NCBI GenBank assembly: GCA_947504725.1
Contig: CANNHN010000009.1
Coordinates: 1-64,000 of the forward strand
Reading direction: 5' to 3'
DNA: 64,000 nt
Source: Bacteroidota bacterium
GTDB lineage: Bacteria > Bacteroidota > Bacteroidia > 2-12-FULL-35-15
The notes under the pieces are model-generated. The model did not search any database. It had not been told where the DNA came from and saw only the letters and a list, made by a program, of their open reading frames with translations. How positions within the stretch are numbered: the stretch's first letter is position 1; every line of letters starts with the position of its first letter. The translations under genes and the position numbers were made by a program. Below are positions 54,202-62,775 of this stretch, piece by piece.

Positions 54202-55290
54202 CACTTTATTCATTACATCCGTTTGTCTACGGATAGATTCATCGTGTATCAATTGATACAACCCTTTAATGAAATCTTTAGGAAGTCCCATGGCATCTGC
54301 ATTTGACAGACTTCTTTCAATTAATTTTTTCCAATGAGTTACTTGTAGAATTGTTACATTGTTATCGCGTTTGTATTCTCCTATTTGAGTTGAGACAGCC
54401 ATTCGTTTTGCAAGCAACTCTAATAATTCATTGTCAAGTTTTTGAATAAGGCAACGTAACTCTTCTAACTTTGATTGCAACTCTAAATTTTCAACAGAAG
54501 CCGAACGGATTTGTAAATCAGAAATAATTTCTTTTAACTCAAATGGAGTCACTTGTTGTTTGGCATCACTCAAGGCTAAACTTGGGTTCCGATGAGTTTC
54601 AATCATCAAACCATCCATATCCATATCCATTGCTTTTTGTGATAGATAAGGAATTAGTTCGGGGGTTCCACCAATGTGAGAGGGATCACAAAAAACGGGT
54701 AATTCCGGACAAGTTGCTTTAAGTTCAATTGCCAATTCCCATTTCGGAGAATTGCGGAATGGTCCGTTATCATAAGAATGAAAACCACGATGAATGGCTG
54801 CTAATTTTTTAATCCCTGCATTATTTACTCTTTCCAAAGCGCCCAACCACAATTGCAAATCGGGATACATCGGATTTTTTACAAAGACAGGAATATCAAC
54901 TCCTTTTAACGCATCTGCAATTTCTTGAACAGAAAAAGGATTCACGGTTGTACGTGCACCAATCCATAAAATATCGATTCCTGCTTTTAAGGATTTTTCA
55001 ACGTGATCAGCAGTTGCTACTTCTGTTGCAGTTAATAATCTAGTTTGTTGTTTTACTAACTTCATCCACTCTAACCCAATATCACCAACCCCTTCGAAGG
55101 TATTCGGACGCGTACGAGGTTTCCAAATTCCTGCACGAAAAATAGCGTTTGGATAAAATGTAGCAATGCTTTTTGCTGTCTCCAATAGTTGCTCTTCACT
55201 TTCAGCACTGCACGGACCGGCAATTAATCCCGGTTTGGAATAGTTCGGAAACCAGTCTTTTAAAGGAATTATATTTAGTTCTAATTTCAA
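54160..55290 (-). CDS. Bifunctional DAHP synthase / chorismate mutase
   Basis: 376 residues from the TTG at 55290 (MKLELNIIPLKDWFPNY). A GTG at 55308, six codons upstream, is open but lies inside a repeat, so TTG is preferred. DAHP synthase domain about 15-270: GLIAGPCSAES, FRAGIWKPRTRP, LWIGARTTVNPF, AIHRGFHSY and CDPSHIGG. The chorismate mutase (AroQ type II) domain is C-terminal, LRCLIQKLDNELLELLAKRM...IGEYK. It starts and branches aromatic synthesis. The last 13 residues (SPTPSSSPLKGKG) are encoded by a repeat. Confidence 0.93.
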   Translation of the reverse strand: MKLELNIIPLKDWFPNYSKPGLIAGPCSAESEEQLLETAKSIATFYPNAIFRAGIWKPRTRPNTFEGVGDIGLEWMKLVKQQTRLLTATEVATADHVEKSLKAGIDILWIGARTTVNPFSVQEIADALKGVDIPVFVKNPMYPDLQLWLGALERVNNAGIKKLAAIHRGFHSYDNGPFRNSPKWELAIELKATCPELPVFCDPSHIGGTPELIPYLSQKAMDMDMDGLMIETHRNPSLALSDAKQQVTPFELKEIISDLQIRSASVENLELQSKLEELRCLIQKLDNELLELLAKRMAVSTQIGEYKRDNNVTILQVTHWKKLIERSLSNADAMGLPKDFIKGLYQLIHDESIRRQTDVMNKVSPTPSSSPLKGKG

Positions 55291-55303
55291 ATCATATAAA
55301 TTT

Positions 55304-55373
55304 ACCACTAAAGCACTTAGTTCACAAAGAAAATAAATAAAAAATTTCTACGTGTCCTTAGTGTCTTAGTGGT
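55304..55373. repeat. CACTAAG-type inverted-repeat element
   Basis: ACCACTAAAGCACTTAG on the left and CTTAGTGTCTTAGTGGT on the right, nearly perfect inverse, around a 36-bp AT-rich centre. Same architecture as the CACATAG family but a different sequence. It fills the gap between the deoxyhypusine-like gene and the DAHP synthase gene. Confidence 0.85.
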
Positions 55374-55380
55374 GAAAAGC

Positions 55381-56355
55381 TTACCATCCAAGTATCCATG
55401 CAAACATCAATGGTGCAACTATGGTCGCATCACTTTCCACAATAAATTTAGGAGTATGGATGTCTAATTTCCCCCACGTAATTTTTTCGTTTGGAACTGC
55501 TCCGGAATAAGAACCGTAGCTGGTTGTAGAATCCGAAATCTGACAGAAATAACTCCAAAAAGGCACATCAGTCATTTCCATATCTTGATACAACATCGGC
55601 ACAACGCAGATTGGAAAATCTCCCGCAATACCTCCACCAATTTGGAAGAAACCAACCCCTTTTCCACCTGAATTTGCAGGATACCATTCCGCCAACCAAG
55701 CCATGTATTCAATACCAGACTTCATTGTTGACGCTTTAATTTCTTTTTTAATCACATACGAAGCAAAGATGTTTCCCATGGTAGAATCTTCCCAACCAGG
55801 AACAACCATTGGCAAATTACGCTCCGCAGCAGCAAGCATCCACGAATCTTTCGGATCAATTTCATAATATTGTTGTAATTCTCCGCTTAATAAAATTTTG
55901 TACATAAATTCATGAGGGAAAAAACGTTCTCCTTTATCATCTGCATCTTTCCATATTTTATGAATGTGCTTTTGCAATCTACGGAAAGCTTCTTCCTCCG
56001 GAATACAAGTATCCGTAACACGGTTGTAATGATTTTCTAACAAATCCCATTCGTCTTGAGGAGATAAATCTCTATAATTAGGAACACGTTTATAATGAGA
56101 ATGCGCCACCAAATTCATGATATCTTCTTCCAAATTGGCTCCCGTACAAGAAATAATGTCAATTTTCCCTTGGCGAATCATTTCTGCTAAAGATTTACCC
56201 AATTCAGCTGTGCTCATAGCACCAGCAAGAGTAACCATCATTTTACCTCCTTCAGTTAAATGGGTTTCATATCCTTTTGCTGCATCCACCAAAGCAGCTG
56301 CATTAAAGTGTTTATAGTGTTTTTCAATAAAGTTTGAAATAGGTCCTTTGCTCAT
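55381..56355 (-). CDS. Deoxyhypusine synthase-like protein
   Basis: 324 residues. Homology to eukaryotic/archaeal deoxyhypusine synthase is visible in MVTLAGAMSTAELGKSLAEM, IISCTGANLEEDIM and the C-terminal block ITWGKLDI......ESDATIVAPL. The lysine of WGK (K296) is in the position of the catalytic lysine that forms the enzyme-aminobutyl intermediate. Bacteria lack eIF5A, so the acceptor is probably different; a polyamine such as homospermidine is one option. The gene has its own promoter and follows a gap that also carries a leader RNA in the other direction. Confidence 0.9.
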   Translation of the reverse strand: MSKGPISNFIEKHYKHFNAAALVDAAKGYETHLTEGGKMMVTLAGAMSTAELGKSLAEMIRQGKIDIISCTGANLEEDIMNLVAHSHYKRVPNYRDLSPQDEWDLLENHYNRVTDTCIPEEEAFRRLQKHIHKIWKDADDKGERFFPHEFMYKILLSGELQQYYEIDPKDSWMLAAAERNLPMVVPGWEDSTMGNIFASYVIKKEIKASTMKSGIEYMAWLAEWYPANSGGKGVGFFQIGGGIAGDFPICVVPMLYQDMEMTDVPFWSYFCQISDSTTSYGSYSGAVPNEKITWGKLDIHTPKFIVESDATIVAPLMFAWILGW

Positions 56356-56392
56356 GATTCGTTTAGTTTATATATATTATAGTATAGGGATG

Positions 56393-56400
56393 CAAAAGTA
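56393..56400 (-). promoter_or_regulatory. Candidate -7 box for the deoxyhypusine synthase-like gene
   Basis: Leftward TACTTTTG, an exact TAnnTTTG match, followed by CATCCC. The -33 is weak. Predicted leader about 30 nt. Confidence 0.4.
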
Positions 56401-56483
56401 AGAGATAATTAAAAATATCACGCTACTAATGTAAAAAATATGTTACCTGTTCATTATCTGTTAATTACTATTGAAAACTGCAA

Positions 56484-56513
56484 TTGACATCTTAAAAAAA
56501 GGTTGTACATTTG
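56484..56513 (+). promoter_or_regulatory. Promoter of the lamin-tail gene
   Basis: TTG (56484-56486), 19 bp, TACATTTG (56506-56513). Both boxes and the spacing fit. Transcription would begin near 56520. Confidence 0.6.
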
Positions 56514-56530
56514 TCGCGTAAAATTTATTA

Positions 56531-56595
56531 AAGAAGCGAACACCCTACAATCCCTAAGTTCTTCGGGACGAAACCGCTCAATCAGGTACAAAACC
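56531..56595 (+). ncRNA. Possible structured leader RNA, unknown class
   Basis: Within the ~95-nt leader, a GC-richer segment could fold: AGCG (56535) with CGCT (56575), enclosing TCCC (56551) / GGGA (56565), and CCT (56544) could pair outside with AGG (56584), giving a pseudoknot. It may be a cis-regulatory RNA of the sort described as Bacteroidota leaders; I cannot identify the class. This is inference from pairing by eye. Confidence 0.3.
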
Positions 56596-56615
56596 ATATT
56601 TTAAAACTTAACAAA

Positions 56616-57521
56616 ATGAAAAAACTATTACTTTCAGTTTTCGCGTTGGCTATTTACTCGGCTTCAAGCGCACAGTGCAATGAGCTTTTTATTTCGGAAT
56701 ATGTAGACGGAACAGGAAACGACAAGGCACTAGAAATTTTTAATCCAACTCCTAACCCAATTAATTTAACTGGGTACTCTTTAAATCGTTACTCAAATGG
56801 AGCAACAACATTTACTGCAGGTGGAACATTAAATTTAACAGGAACAATTGCTTCGGGACAAGCATTTGTAATCGTAAACGGACAAACGGTAACAAGTGGT
56901 ACTTCCCCAGCTTGTAGCCCAGCTTTACAAGCCTTAGCTGATTTATTAGATGGAGTTTACCCAGCACCTACTTATATGAATGGTGATGATGCAATTACTT
57001 TGGAAAAAGCAGGACTAAAATTGGACATCATCGGAAAAATTGGTGAAGACCCAGGTGCTAGCTGGACAGATGTATTTCCTTTCAATGATGCAGCAGGGGC
57101 TTATTGGACAAAAGATCATACTTTACAAAGAAAAGCAAGTGTTACAGGTGGTGTTACTACTAATCCAACTGCATTTGATCCAACAATACAATGGGATTCG
57201 TTACCAGAAAACACTTGGACTGGATTAGGAAGTCATGCTTGCTCTTGCCCAACAGCAGGAATTAATGAAGTCGATAATTCTATTTCTGTGATTGTTTATC
57301 CAAACCCTTCTAACTTAGATTATTTCAACATTTCAACGTCAGAAGTAATTATCACTGCTCAAGTGTTTAATACAATTGGACAAGAAGTTGTTGCAAAACA
57401 AGGAAACAAAAATGATAAAGCAATGATGATTGAAACAACTGAACTTTCAAAAGGAGTTTATTTTGTGAAAGTATCATTTGAAAAAGGAAAATCCACTGTT
57501 GTAAAATACTCTAAACAGTAA
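56616..57521 (+). CDS. Secreted lamin-tail domain protein with T9SS sorting domain
   Basis: 301 residues with a signal peptide (1-19). Residues about 20-190 are a lamin-tail (LTD) domain: CNELFISEYVDGTGNDKALE, then NLTGYSLNRYSNG. The same domain precedes the catalytic part in some extracellular nucleases. Residues about 225-301 are a type A T9SS sorting domain (VIVYPNPSN, LSKGVYFVKVSFEKGKST). No catalytic domain is present. It lies upstream of a TonB-dependent receptor and a secreted endonuclease I on the same strand, and may bind DNA or the cell surface. Confidence 0.86.
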   Translation: MKKLLLSVFALAIYSASSAQCNELFISEYVDGTGNDKALEIFNPTPNPINLTGYSLNRYSNGATTFTAGGTLNLTGTIASGQAFVIVNGQTVTSGTSPACSPALQALADLLDGVYPAPTYMNGDDAITLEKAGLKLDIIGKIGEDPGASWTDVFPFNDAAGAYWTKDHTLQRKASVTGGVTTNPTAFDPTIQWDSLPENTWTGLGSHACSCPTAGINEVDNSISVIVYPNPSNLDYFNISTSEVIITAQVFNTIGQEVVAKQGNKNDKAMMIETTELSKGVYFVKVSFEKGKSTVVKYSKQ

Positions 57522-57533
57522 TTTTAAAAATAG

Positions 57534-57571
57534 AAACTGCTAAGGTTTAAACATGCCTTAGCAGTTTTTTT
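57534..57571 (+). terminator. Terminator after the lamin-tail gene
   Basis: Arms AAACTGCTAAGG and CCTTAGCAGTTT with a 10-nt loop and T-run. It lies only 15 nt before the next ATG, so it may attenuate rather than fully stop transcription into the receptor gene. Confidence 0.85.
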
Positions 57572-57585
57572 ATTTATCATTTTCC

Positions 57586-60321
57586 ATGAAAAAAGTTTGC
57601 CTACTCCTCTTTGCTGTCTTTTTTAATCTTTCCATTTTTGCTCAATCGGGTGAAATAAAAGGTGTTGTAAAAGATGTTACTACTGGTGAAACAGTAGTAG
57701 GTGCTAGCATTTTAGTAGCGGAAGGGAAAGTTGCAATTACAGACATCAATGGAAATTATTCTATAAAAGTAGATTCTGGTTCATATACTATTTCAATTTC
57801 TTATGTTGGTTTTGAACCTCAGAAACAAAAAATAAAAGTTGGCAGAAAACCGGTTGTTGTAAATTTTGCATTGGAAACAAAAACACTTAACGAAGTGGAA
57901 GTAGTTGCCGATGTTGCAAAAACAAGAGATACCCCTATTGCCTTTTCTACCATTTCAACAAAACAAATTCAAGAAGAACTTGGTTCTCGTGATTTACCAA
58001 TGCTTTTAAATTCCACTCCCGGTGCATATGCAACGGAGTCAGGTGGAGGAAGCGGAGATTCACGTGTAAACATTCGAGGATTTGATCAAAGAAACATTGC
58101 AGTGATGGTTGATGGTGTTCCAGTAAATGATATGGAAAACGGACAAGTATATTGGAGTAATTGGGATGGATTAGGAGACATTACAAGAACAATGCAAGTT
58201 CAAAGAGGACTTGGTGCTTCAAAACTTGCTATTGCTTCAGTAGGTGGCACAATGAATATTATTACAAAAGGTATTGATTCAAAAAAAGAAATCAGTATTA
58301 AACAAGAAGTAATGAGTGATCTTACTTATAAAACTGGAATTGGTTTTAATACAGGACAATTAAAAGGTGGCTGGGGAATTACAGGTGCGGCAACACGAAA
58401 AGCGGGTGATGGCTATATCGATCAAACATGGGTGGAAGCATATTCATATTTTTTAAAGATTCAGAAACGTGTTGGAAAACACTTAATCAGCTTAAGTGGA
58501 AATGGTGCTCCTCAGCGTCACGGACAAAGAGCATTGGGTTCTCTTTTCCCTTTGTACAATGCAAAGTTTGCTGAAAGTCTTGGTATTAATTCCGACAGTG
58601 TATTAAACGTATTACAAACTACTGAGCAAGGAAGAAGATACAATCCATATTGGGGGACATTAGACGACAAACCTTTTAATGATCGTGTCAACTATTTTCA
58701 CAAACCACAATTCAATCTTTCGCATTTTTGGAACATCAATAAAAAATTATATCTCTCTACAATCGCCTACACATCAATTGGAAAAGGTGGAGGAACAAGA
58801 TTGCTTAATAGCGTTCCTGCTGATAAAATTACAGGTCAAATTGATTTTGATGCAATCTATGATATCAATGCTTCCAACATTGATGGACTTTATAGCTCTA
58901 CTTTACATAAATCTACAAACATCATTCAAAGTTCTGTCAACAACCATTTCTGGTACGGTGCTTTATCTTCTTTAAGTTATCAGATTGATACCGCTTGGTC
59001 AGCATTGATAGGAATTGATGCACGCTACTATAAAGGAATTCATTATACAGAAGTATATGATTTATTAGGTGGCGATTATTATGAAAACCATACAGACCCC
59101 AATCAGCCAGGAGGAACATTTTTAGGCGATCCTAATTTTCAGTATCAGATGAAACGCAAAGGAGATAAAATTTTGCGTAACTATGAAGGAACTGTAATGT
59201 GGGGAGGAGCATTTGGACAAGTAGAATACAAAAAAAAGAAGTGGAGCGCATTTGCTACAGGTAGCGTTTCAGAAACAGGATACCAACGAAAAGATTACTA
59301 CAAGAAAAAAGATATTGTTTTATCTGATACCACTTTAATACAAGCGGTCGGTTTTCAAGACACCGTAACATATAATGGAACACAATACACATCAGATTCT
59401 CCGGAAGCTAAAACGTCAATAACAGAACGCAAATGGTTCCTTGGTTATACAATAAAAGCGGGAGCAAATTATAATATCAATGCTCATCACAATGTATATT
59501 TGAATACAGGTTTTTTAAAACTGGCACCTAAATTTGATTTGGTTTTTACAACTGCAAATATTGAAAACCCAAAAGCTAAAAGACAAGAAGTTGTTTCTCT
59601 GGAATTAGGATATGGTTATAAAAACAAATTATTTGCAGCAAATGTAAACGTTTACTATACCGACTGGAAAAATAAACCACTTTCTGATTTTCCAACAATT
59701 CGTATTGCTTCAAACGAATATTATTATAATACGAACGGATTAAATCAAAATCACAAAGGAATTGAATTAGATTTTGTTTCTAGATATTTTAGAAATATAG
59801 AAATTGAAGGCTTAGCCTCTTTTGGAGATTGGACTGTGAACACATCTGATGAAATTTATTTATTTGACATAAATACCGATTTACCTGAAGACACCATTCA
59901 ATTTAGTGCTCAAGGCGTGCATGTGGGTGACGCGGCACAAATACAATTAGGTGGAAGCGTGAGATATGAAATTGTAAAAAACTTTTATGTAAAAGCAAGA
60001 TATACGTATTTCACAAAAAATTATTCGAAATATAATTTGTTGGATTTACAAGTAACATACTTATCAAGTGGAGCAATAAAAACAGATAACCGCGATAGAG
60101 AATCATGGAAGATGCCAGATTATGGATTATTAGATTTATTTGCTGGTTATAATTTCAAATATTGGAAATTACGTATTAATATTTCTGCTGGTGTTACAAA
60201 CGCTTTAAACACAATGTACATCAGTGATGCTTTAAACAATTACAGTTTTGATGCAACTACTGCAACAGGATTTATTGGAATGGGAACACGTTTTAACGCA
60301 GGATTAAAAATTACTTTTTAA
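57586..60321 (+). CDS. TonB-dependent receptor
   Basis: 911 residues with a signal peptide (1-19). Domains: carboxypeptidase-like regulatory domain (about 22-105, GVVKDVTTGETVVGASILV), TonB plug (about 115-230, DSRVNIRGFDQRNIAVMVDG, LGASKLAIASVGGTMNIIT) and a beta-barrel to the C-terminus ending in a terminal Phe (TRFNAGLKITF). It imports a scarce substrate across the outer membrane with TonB-ExbBD. No SusD partner follows, which argues against a glycan system. Downstream by 23 nt is a secreted nuclease, so nucleic-acid-derived phosphate or nucleotides are a possible substrate. Confidence 0.93.
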   Translation: MKKVCLLLFAVFFNLSIFAQSGEIKGVVKDVTTGETVVGASILVAEGKVAITDINGNYSIKVDSGSYTISISYVGFEPQKQKIKVGRKPVVVNFALETKTLNEVEVVADVAKTRDTPIAFSTISTKQIQEELGSRDLPMLLNSTPGAYATESGGGSGDSRVNIRGFDQRNIAVMVDGVPVNDMENGQVYWSNWDGLGDITRTMQVQRGLGASKLAIASVGGTMNIITKGIDSKKEISIKQEVMSDLTYKTGIGFNTGQLKGGWGITGAATRKAGDGYIDQTWVEAYSYFLKIQKRVGKHLISLSGNGAPQRHGQRALGSLFPLYNAKFAESLGINSDSVLNVLQTTEQGRRYNPYWGTLDDKPFNDRVNYFHKPQFNLSHFWNINKKLYLSTIAYTSIGKGGGTRLLNSVPADKITGQIDFDAIYDINASNIDGLYSSTLHKSTNIIQSSVNNHFWYGALSSLSYQIDTAWSALIGIDARYYKGIHYTEVYDLLGGDYYENHTDPNQPGGTFLGDPNFQYQMKRKGDKILRNYEGTVMWGGAFGQVEYKKKKWSAFATGSVSETGYQRKDYYKKKDIVLSDTTLIQAVGFQDTVTYNGTQYTSDSPEAKTSITERKWFLGYTIKAGANYNINAHHNVYLNTGFLKLAPKFDLVFTTANIENPKAKRQEVVSLELGYGYKNKLFAANVNVYYTDWKNKPLSDFPTIRIASNEYYYNTNGLNQNHKGIELDFVSRYFRNIEIEGLASFGDWTVNTSDEIYLFDINTDLPEDTIQFSAQGVHVGDAAQIQLGGSVRYEIVKNFYVKARYTYFTKNYSKYNLLDLQVTYLSSGAIKTDNRDRESWKMPDYGLLDLFAGYNFKYWKLRINISAGVTNALNTMYISDALNNYSFDATTATGFIGMGTRFNAGLKITF

Positions 60322-60344
60322 ACAAAACACTAAAATTACTCAAA

Positions 60345-62546
60345 ATGAAGAAAATTATTTTTGCATTACTTTTTGTTTTAACAGCAAATGTAAATGCTAT
60401 TGCACAAGCAATATTACCAACTACTTGGAGCTTTACCACAACTGGTTTGCCAACAGGCTGGACACAAACAGGAACCGCTTTTTACACAGCTTCGGGTGCA
60501 ACTCCTCCTGCTTGTAAATTTGATAACACGGGCGATATGGTTACAATTAATTTTGCAAGTAACCCTGGTAACTTAACATACTACATCGCAGGAAATAGTT
60601 TTGCAGGTGGAACATTTTTAGTGGAAGAATCTGTGACTGGTGCAGTGTGGACAACCTTACACACTTTTACTACAATGCCTGCAGGAACTTATACTTTGTT
60701 TACAGATGTTCCTGCAAGTGCTAGTAGATATATTCGTTTTAATTATTCGAATAAAGTTACTGGAAACGTTGGATTAGATGACGTAACAATTGCTGCTGGA
60801 GCTGCTGGTCCAGCACAAGAAATAAATGTAAAACAAGGAACAGCTACTATTGTGAATGGTGGAACATATTCTGCAAGCTCTCCTGTAAGTACATTGTTAC
60901 CTACTACGTTTACAATTGAAAATTTAGGAACAACAAATACACTAAATGTTGCATCCGTAAACATTACTGGTCCTGCAGCCTCTGATTTTACAGTAGGTTC
61001 GGCACCAACAACAATTGCAGCATTAAGTACAGGAAATTTAGTAATTAACTTTACACCTTCTGTTGCAGGAACAAGAAATGCAGTTATTACAATCAATAGT
61101 GATGATACCGATGAACCTGCATATGTAATTAACTTCAATGGTATTGGTGGTTCTTTCGCAACAGAACCAACTGCACAATCTACTTCTTTAACTTTTTCAA
61201 GTATTAAATCATATCGCTTCACAGGCACATTTACTTCAGCAGTAGGTTCGCCTGACGGATACATTGTATTGCGCAGAACAGGTTCTGCTGTAGCAGATAT
61301 TCCAGCAGATGGAACGGTTTATCAACGTGGTGATGTAATCGGAAGTTCAAGTGTGCTAATGAGTGGAACAGGAACTACATTTGCTCCGTTAAATATTGTT
61401 GCAAGCACCAATTATCATTTTGCAGTTTTCACATACAATGGAACGGGGTCTTTCAGAAATTATTTAACAGCCTCGCCTCTAACAGCAATGGCAACTTCTT
61501 CTGGTTCTATGCAACCTGTATCTTATTACAGCACTGTTTCGACAGCAAGTGCATCATTTGTTACTGATTTACACAATAAAATAAATCCGCATACACAACA
61601 ATTTTATAGCAACTACGGAACAAAACTAGTTGCGCTTTTTGCTGCGCGCGATACGATAGGCGATCAACGAGTACTAACATGTGTATACAGCGGACAAGAG
61701 CAAGTTTATACCGAACCATTTGATTGGACATCAAATGATTTCAGCCGTGAGCACACCTATTGTCACAACTGGATGCCAACAAATCCTGCATCCGGTTTGC
61801 CTGAGTACGATGACTACCATCATTTATTCCCAACCAATCAATCAGATGCAAATGCTGTTCGCAGTAATTATCCTTTAGGAGAAGTTGTAACGGCATCATA
61901 TACGTATTTAGGATGTAAATTAGGAACAGATGCAAGTGGAAATATTGTATTTGAACCTCGTGATGCACAAAAAGGAGATGCTGCTCGCGCTTTGTTTTAT
62001 GAGGCAACTTGTTACAATGGAGTTAGTGGAAACAACTGGTCGTTTCCAAATCCTATTAGCGGAACAATTCCTTATGGTCAGGATCAAAATCTTTTGAAAA
62101 GATGGCATTACCAAGATCCTCCATCATCTTACGAAATTGCTCGTAACGATTTTGTGGACTCCTTACAAAACAACCGAAATCCATTTGTAGATAGTGTTCA
62201 ATATGCTTGTTACATTGATTTTACAACAATGACAAAAATTAGTGGAATGCCGGCACCATGCAATACCGCTAGCATTGCAGATTACAACACAAACAACGAT
62301 TTGATTTCTTTTGCTCCGAATCCAAACAATGGAACATTTACAACTTACTATACTTCTGCTAAAGAACAAAAGGTAAGCATGAAATTGTTTGATGTAACAG
62401 GAAGAATTGTTTACACAGATGAATTAAAAGTAAACACTGGATCAAATTCTATTCAAATGAAAATAGAAGATTTAAATAAAGGCATTTATCTTTTTGAGTT
62501 TACCACCCAAAGGGGTAAACAAGTTGTGAAGTTGGTGATTGATTAA
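60345..62546 (+). CDS. Secreted endonuclease I with T9SS sorting domain
   Basis: 733 residues with a signal peptide (1-20). Residues about 25-150 are a beta-sandwich; about 160-270 match a choice-of-anchor D type immunoglobulin-like domain (INFTPSVAGTRNAVITINSD). The nuclease domain (about 395-640) has the His-Me finger of the EndA/NucM type: SREHTYCHNWMP, DYHHLFPTNQSDANAVRSNY. The sorting domain is at about 655-733 (SFAPNPNNGTFTTYY). It degrades extracellular DNA or RNA. Follows the TonB receptor by 23 nt. Confidence 0.93.
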   Translation: MKKIIFALLFVLTANVNAIAQAILPTTWSFTTTGLPTGWTQTGTAFYTASGATPPACKFDNTGDMVTINFASNPGNLTYYIAGNSFAGGTFLVEESVTGAVWTTLHTFTTMPAGTYTLFTDVPASASRYIRFNYSNKVTGNVGLDDVTIAAGAAGPAQEINVKQGTATIVNGGTYSASSPVSTLLPTTFTIENLGTTNTLNVASVNITGPAASDFTVGSAPTTIAALSTGNLVINFTPSVAGTRNAVITINSDDTDEPAYVINFNGIGGSFATEPTAQSTSLTFSSIKSYRFTGTFTSAVGSPDGYIVLRRTGSAVADIPADGTVYQRGDVIGSSSVLMSGTGTTFAPLNIVASTNYHFAVFTYNGTGSFRNYLTASPLTAMATSSGSMQPVSYYSTVSTASASFVTDLHNKINPHTQQFYSNYGTKLVALFAARDTIGDQRVLTCVYSGQEQVYTEPFDWTSNDFSREHTYCHNWMPTNPASGLPEYDDYHHLFPTNQSDANAVRSNYPLGEVVTASYTYLGCKLGTDASGNIVFEPRDAQKGDAARALFYEATCYNGVSGNNWSFPNPISGTIPYGQDQNLLKRWHYQDPPSSYEIARNDFVDSLQNNRNPFVDSVQYACYIDFTTMTKISGMPAPCNTASIADYNTNNDLISFAPNPNNGTFTTYYTSAKEQKVSMKLFDVTGRIVYTDELKVNTGSNSIQMKIEDLNKGIYLFEFTTQRGKQVVKLVID

Positions 62547-62568
62547 ATTTTAGGTTAAATTGAGAGAG

Positions 62569-62601
62569 AAACGTCATGCAGCAATGTGTGGCGTTTTTTT
62601 A
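62569..62601 (+). terminator. Terminator of the receptor-nuclease operon
   Basis: AAACGTCATGCA-GCAA-TGTGTGGCGTTT, 12 pairs with three G-T wobbles, followed by a T-run. Confidence 0.8.
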
Positions 62602-62616
62602 TTTGCAACCACAAAA

Positions 62617-62775
62617 AAAATTTAAACACATAGACACATAGTTTGTTATAGGTGTTAAAGGGTTACATAAAAACACATAGGCAAAAAATCGTTAACGATT
62701 TTTGCCTATGCGTGCCTTTTAAGCGTGAAGTACGTAAACTTCTTTTTTTCTATGTCTCTATGTGTTTAAAAAAAT
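62617..62775. repeat. MITE-like element, CACATAG family, copy 4
   Basis: Left end AAAATTTAAACACATAGACA; right end TCTATGTCTCTATGTGTTTA. The interior holds a 35-bp near-perfect palindrome (62676-62710) centred on GTTAAC, with arms CATAGGCAAAAAATCG and CGATTTTTGCCTATG. It lies between the convergent nuclease and hydrolase genes, ending next to the hydrolase stop. Confidence 0.85.

Noticed and set aside
57586-60321. Polysaccharide utilisation locus (SusC)
   Set aside because: No SusD-like gene or glycoside hydrolase is nearby, so the receptor is listed as a general TonB-dependent receptor.
60743-61264. Leftward 173-codon frame inside the endonuclease I gene
   Set aside because: It is antisense to the immunoglobulin-like domain and lacks a signal peptide or family match.
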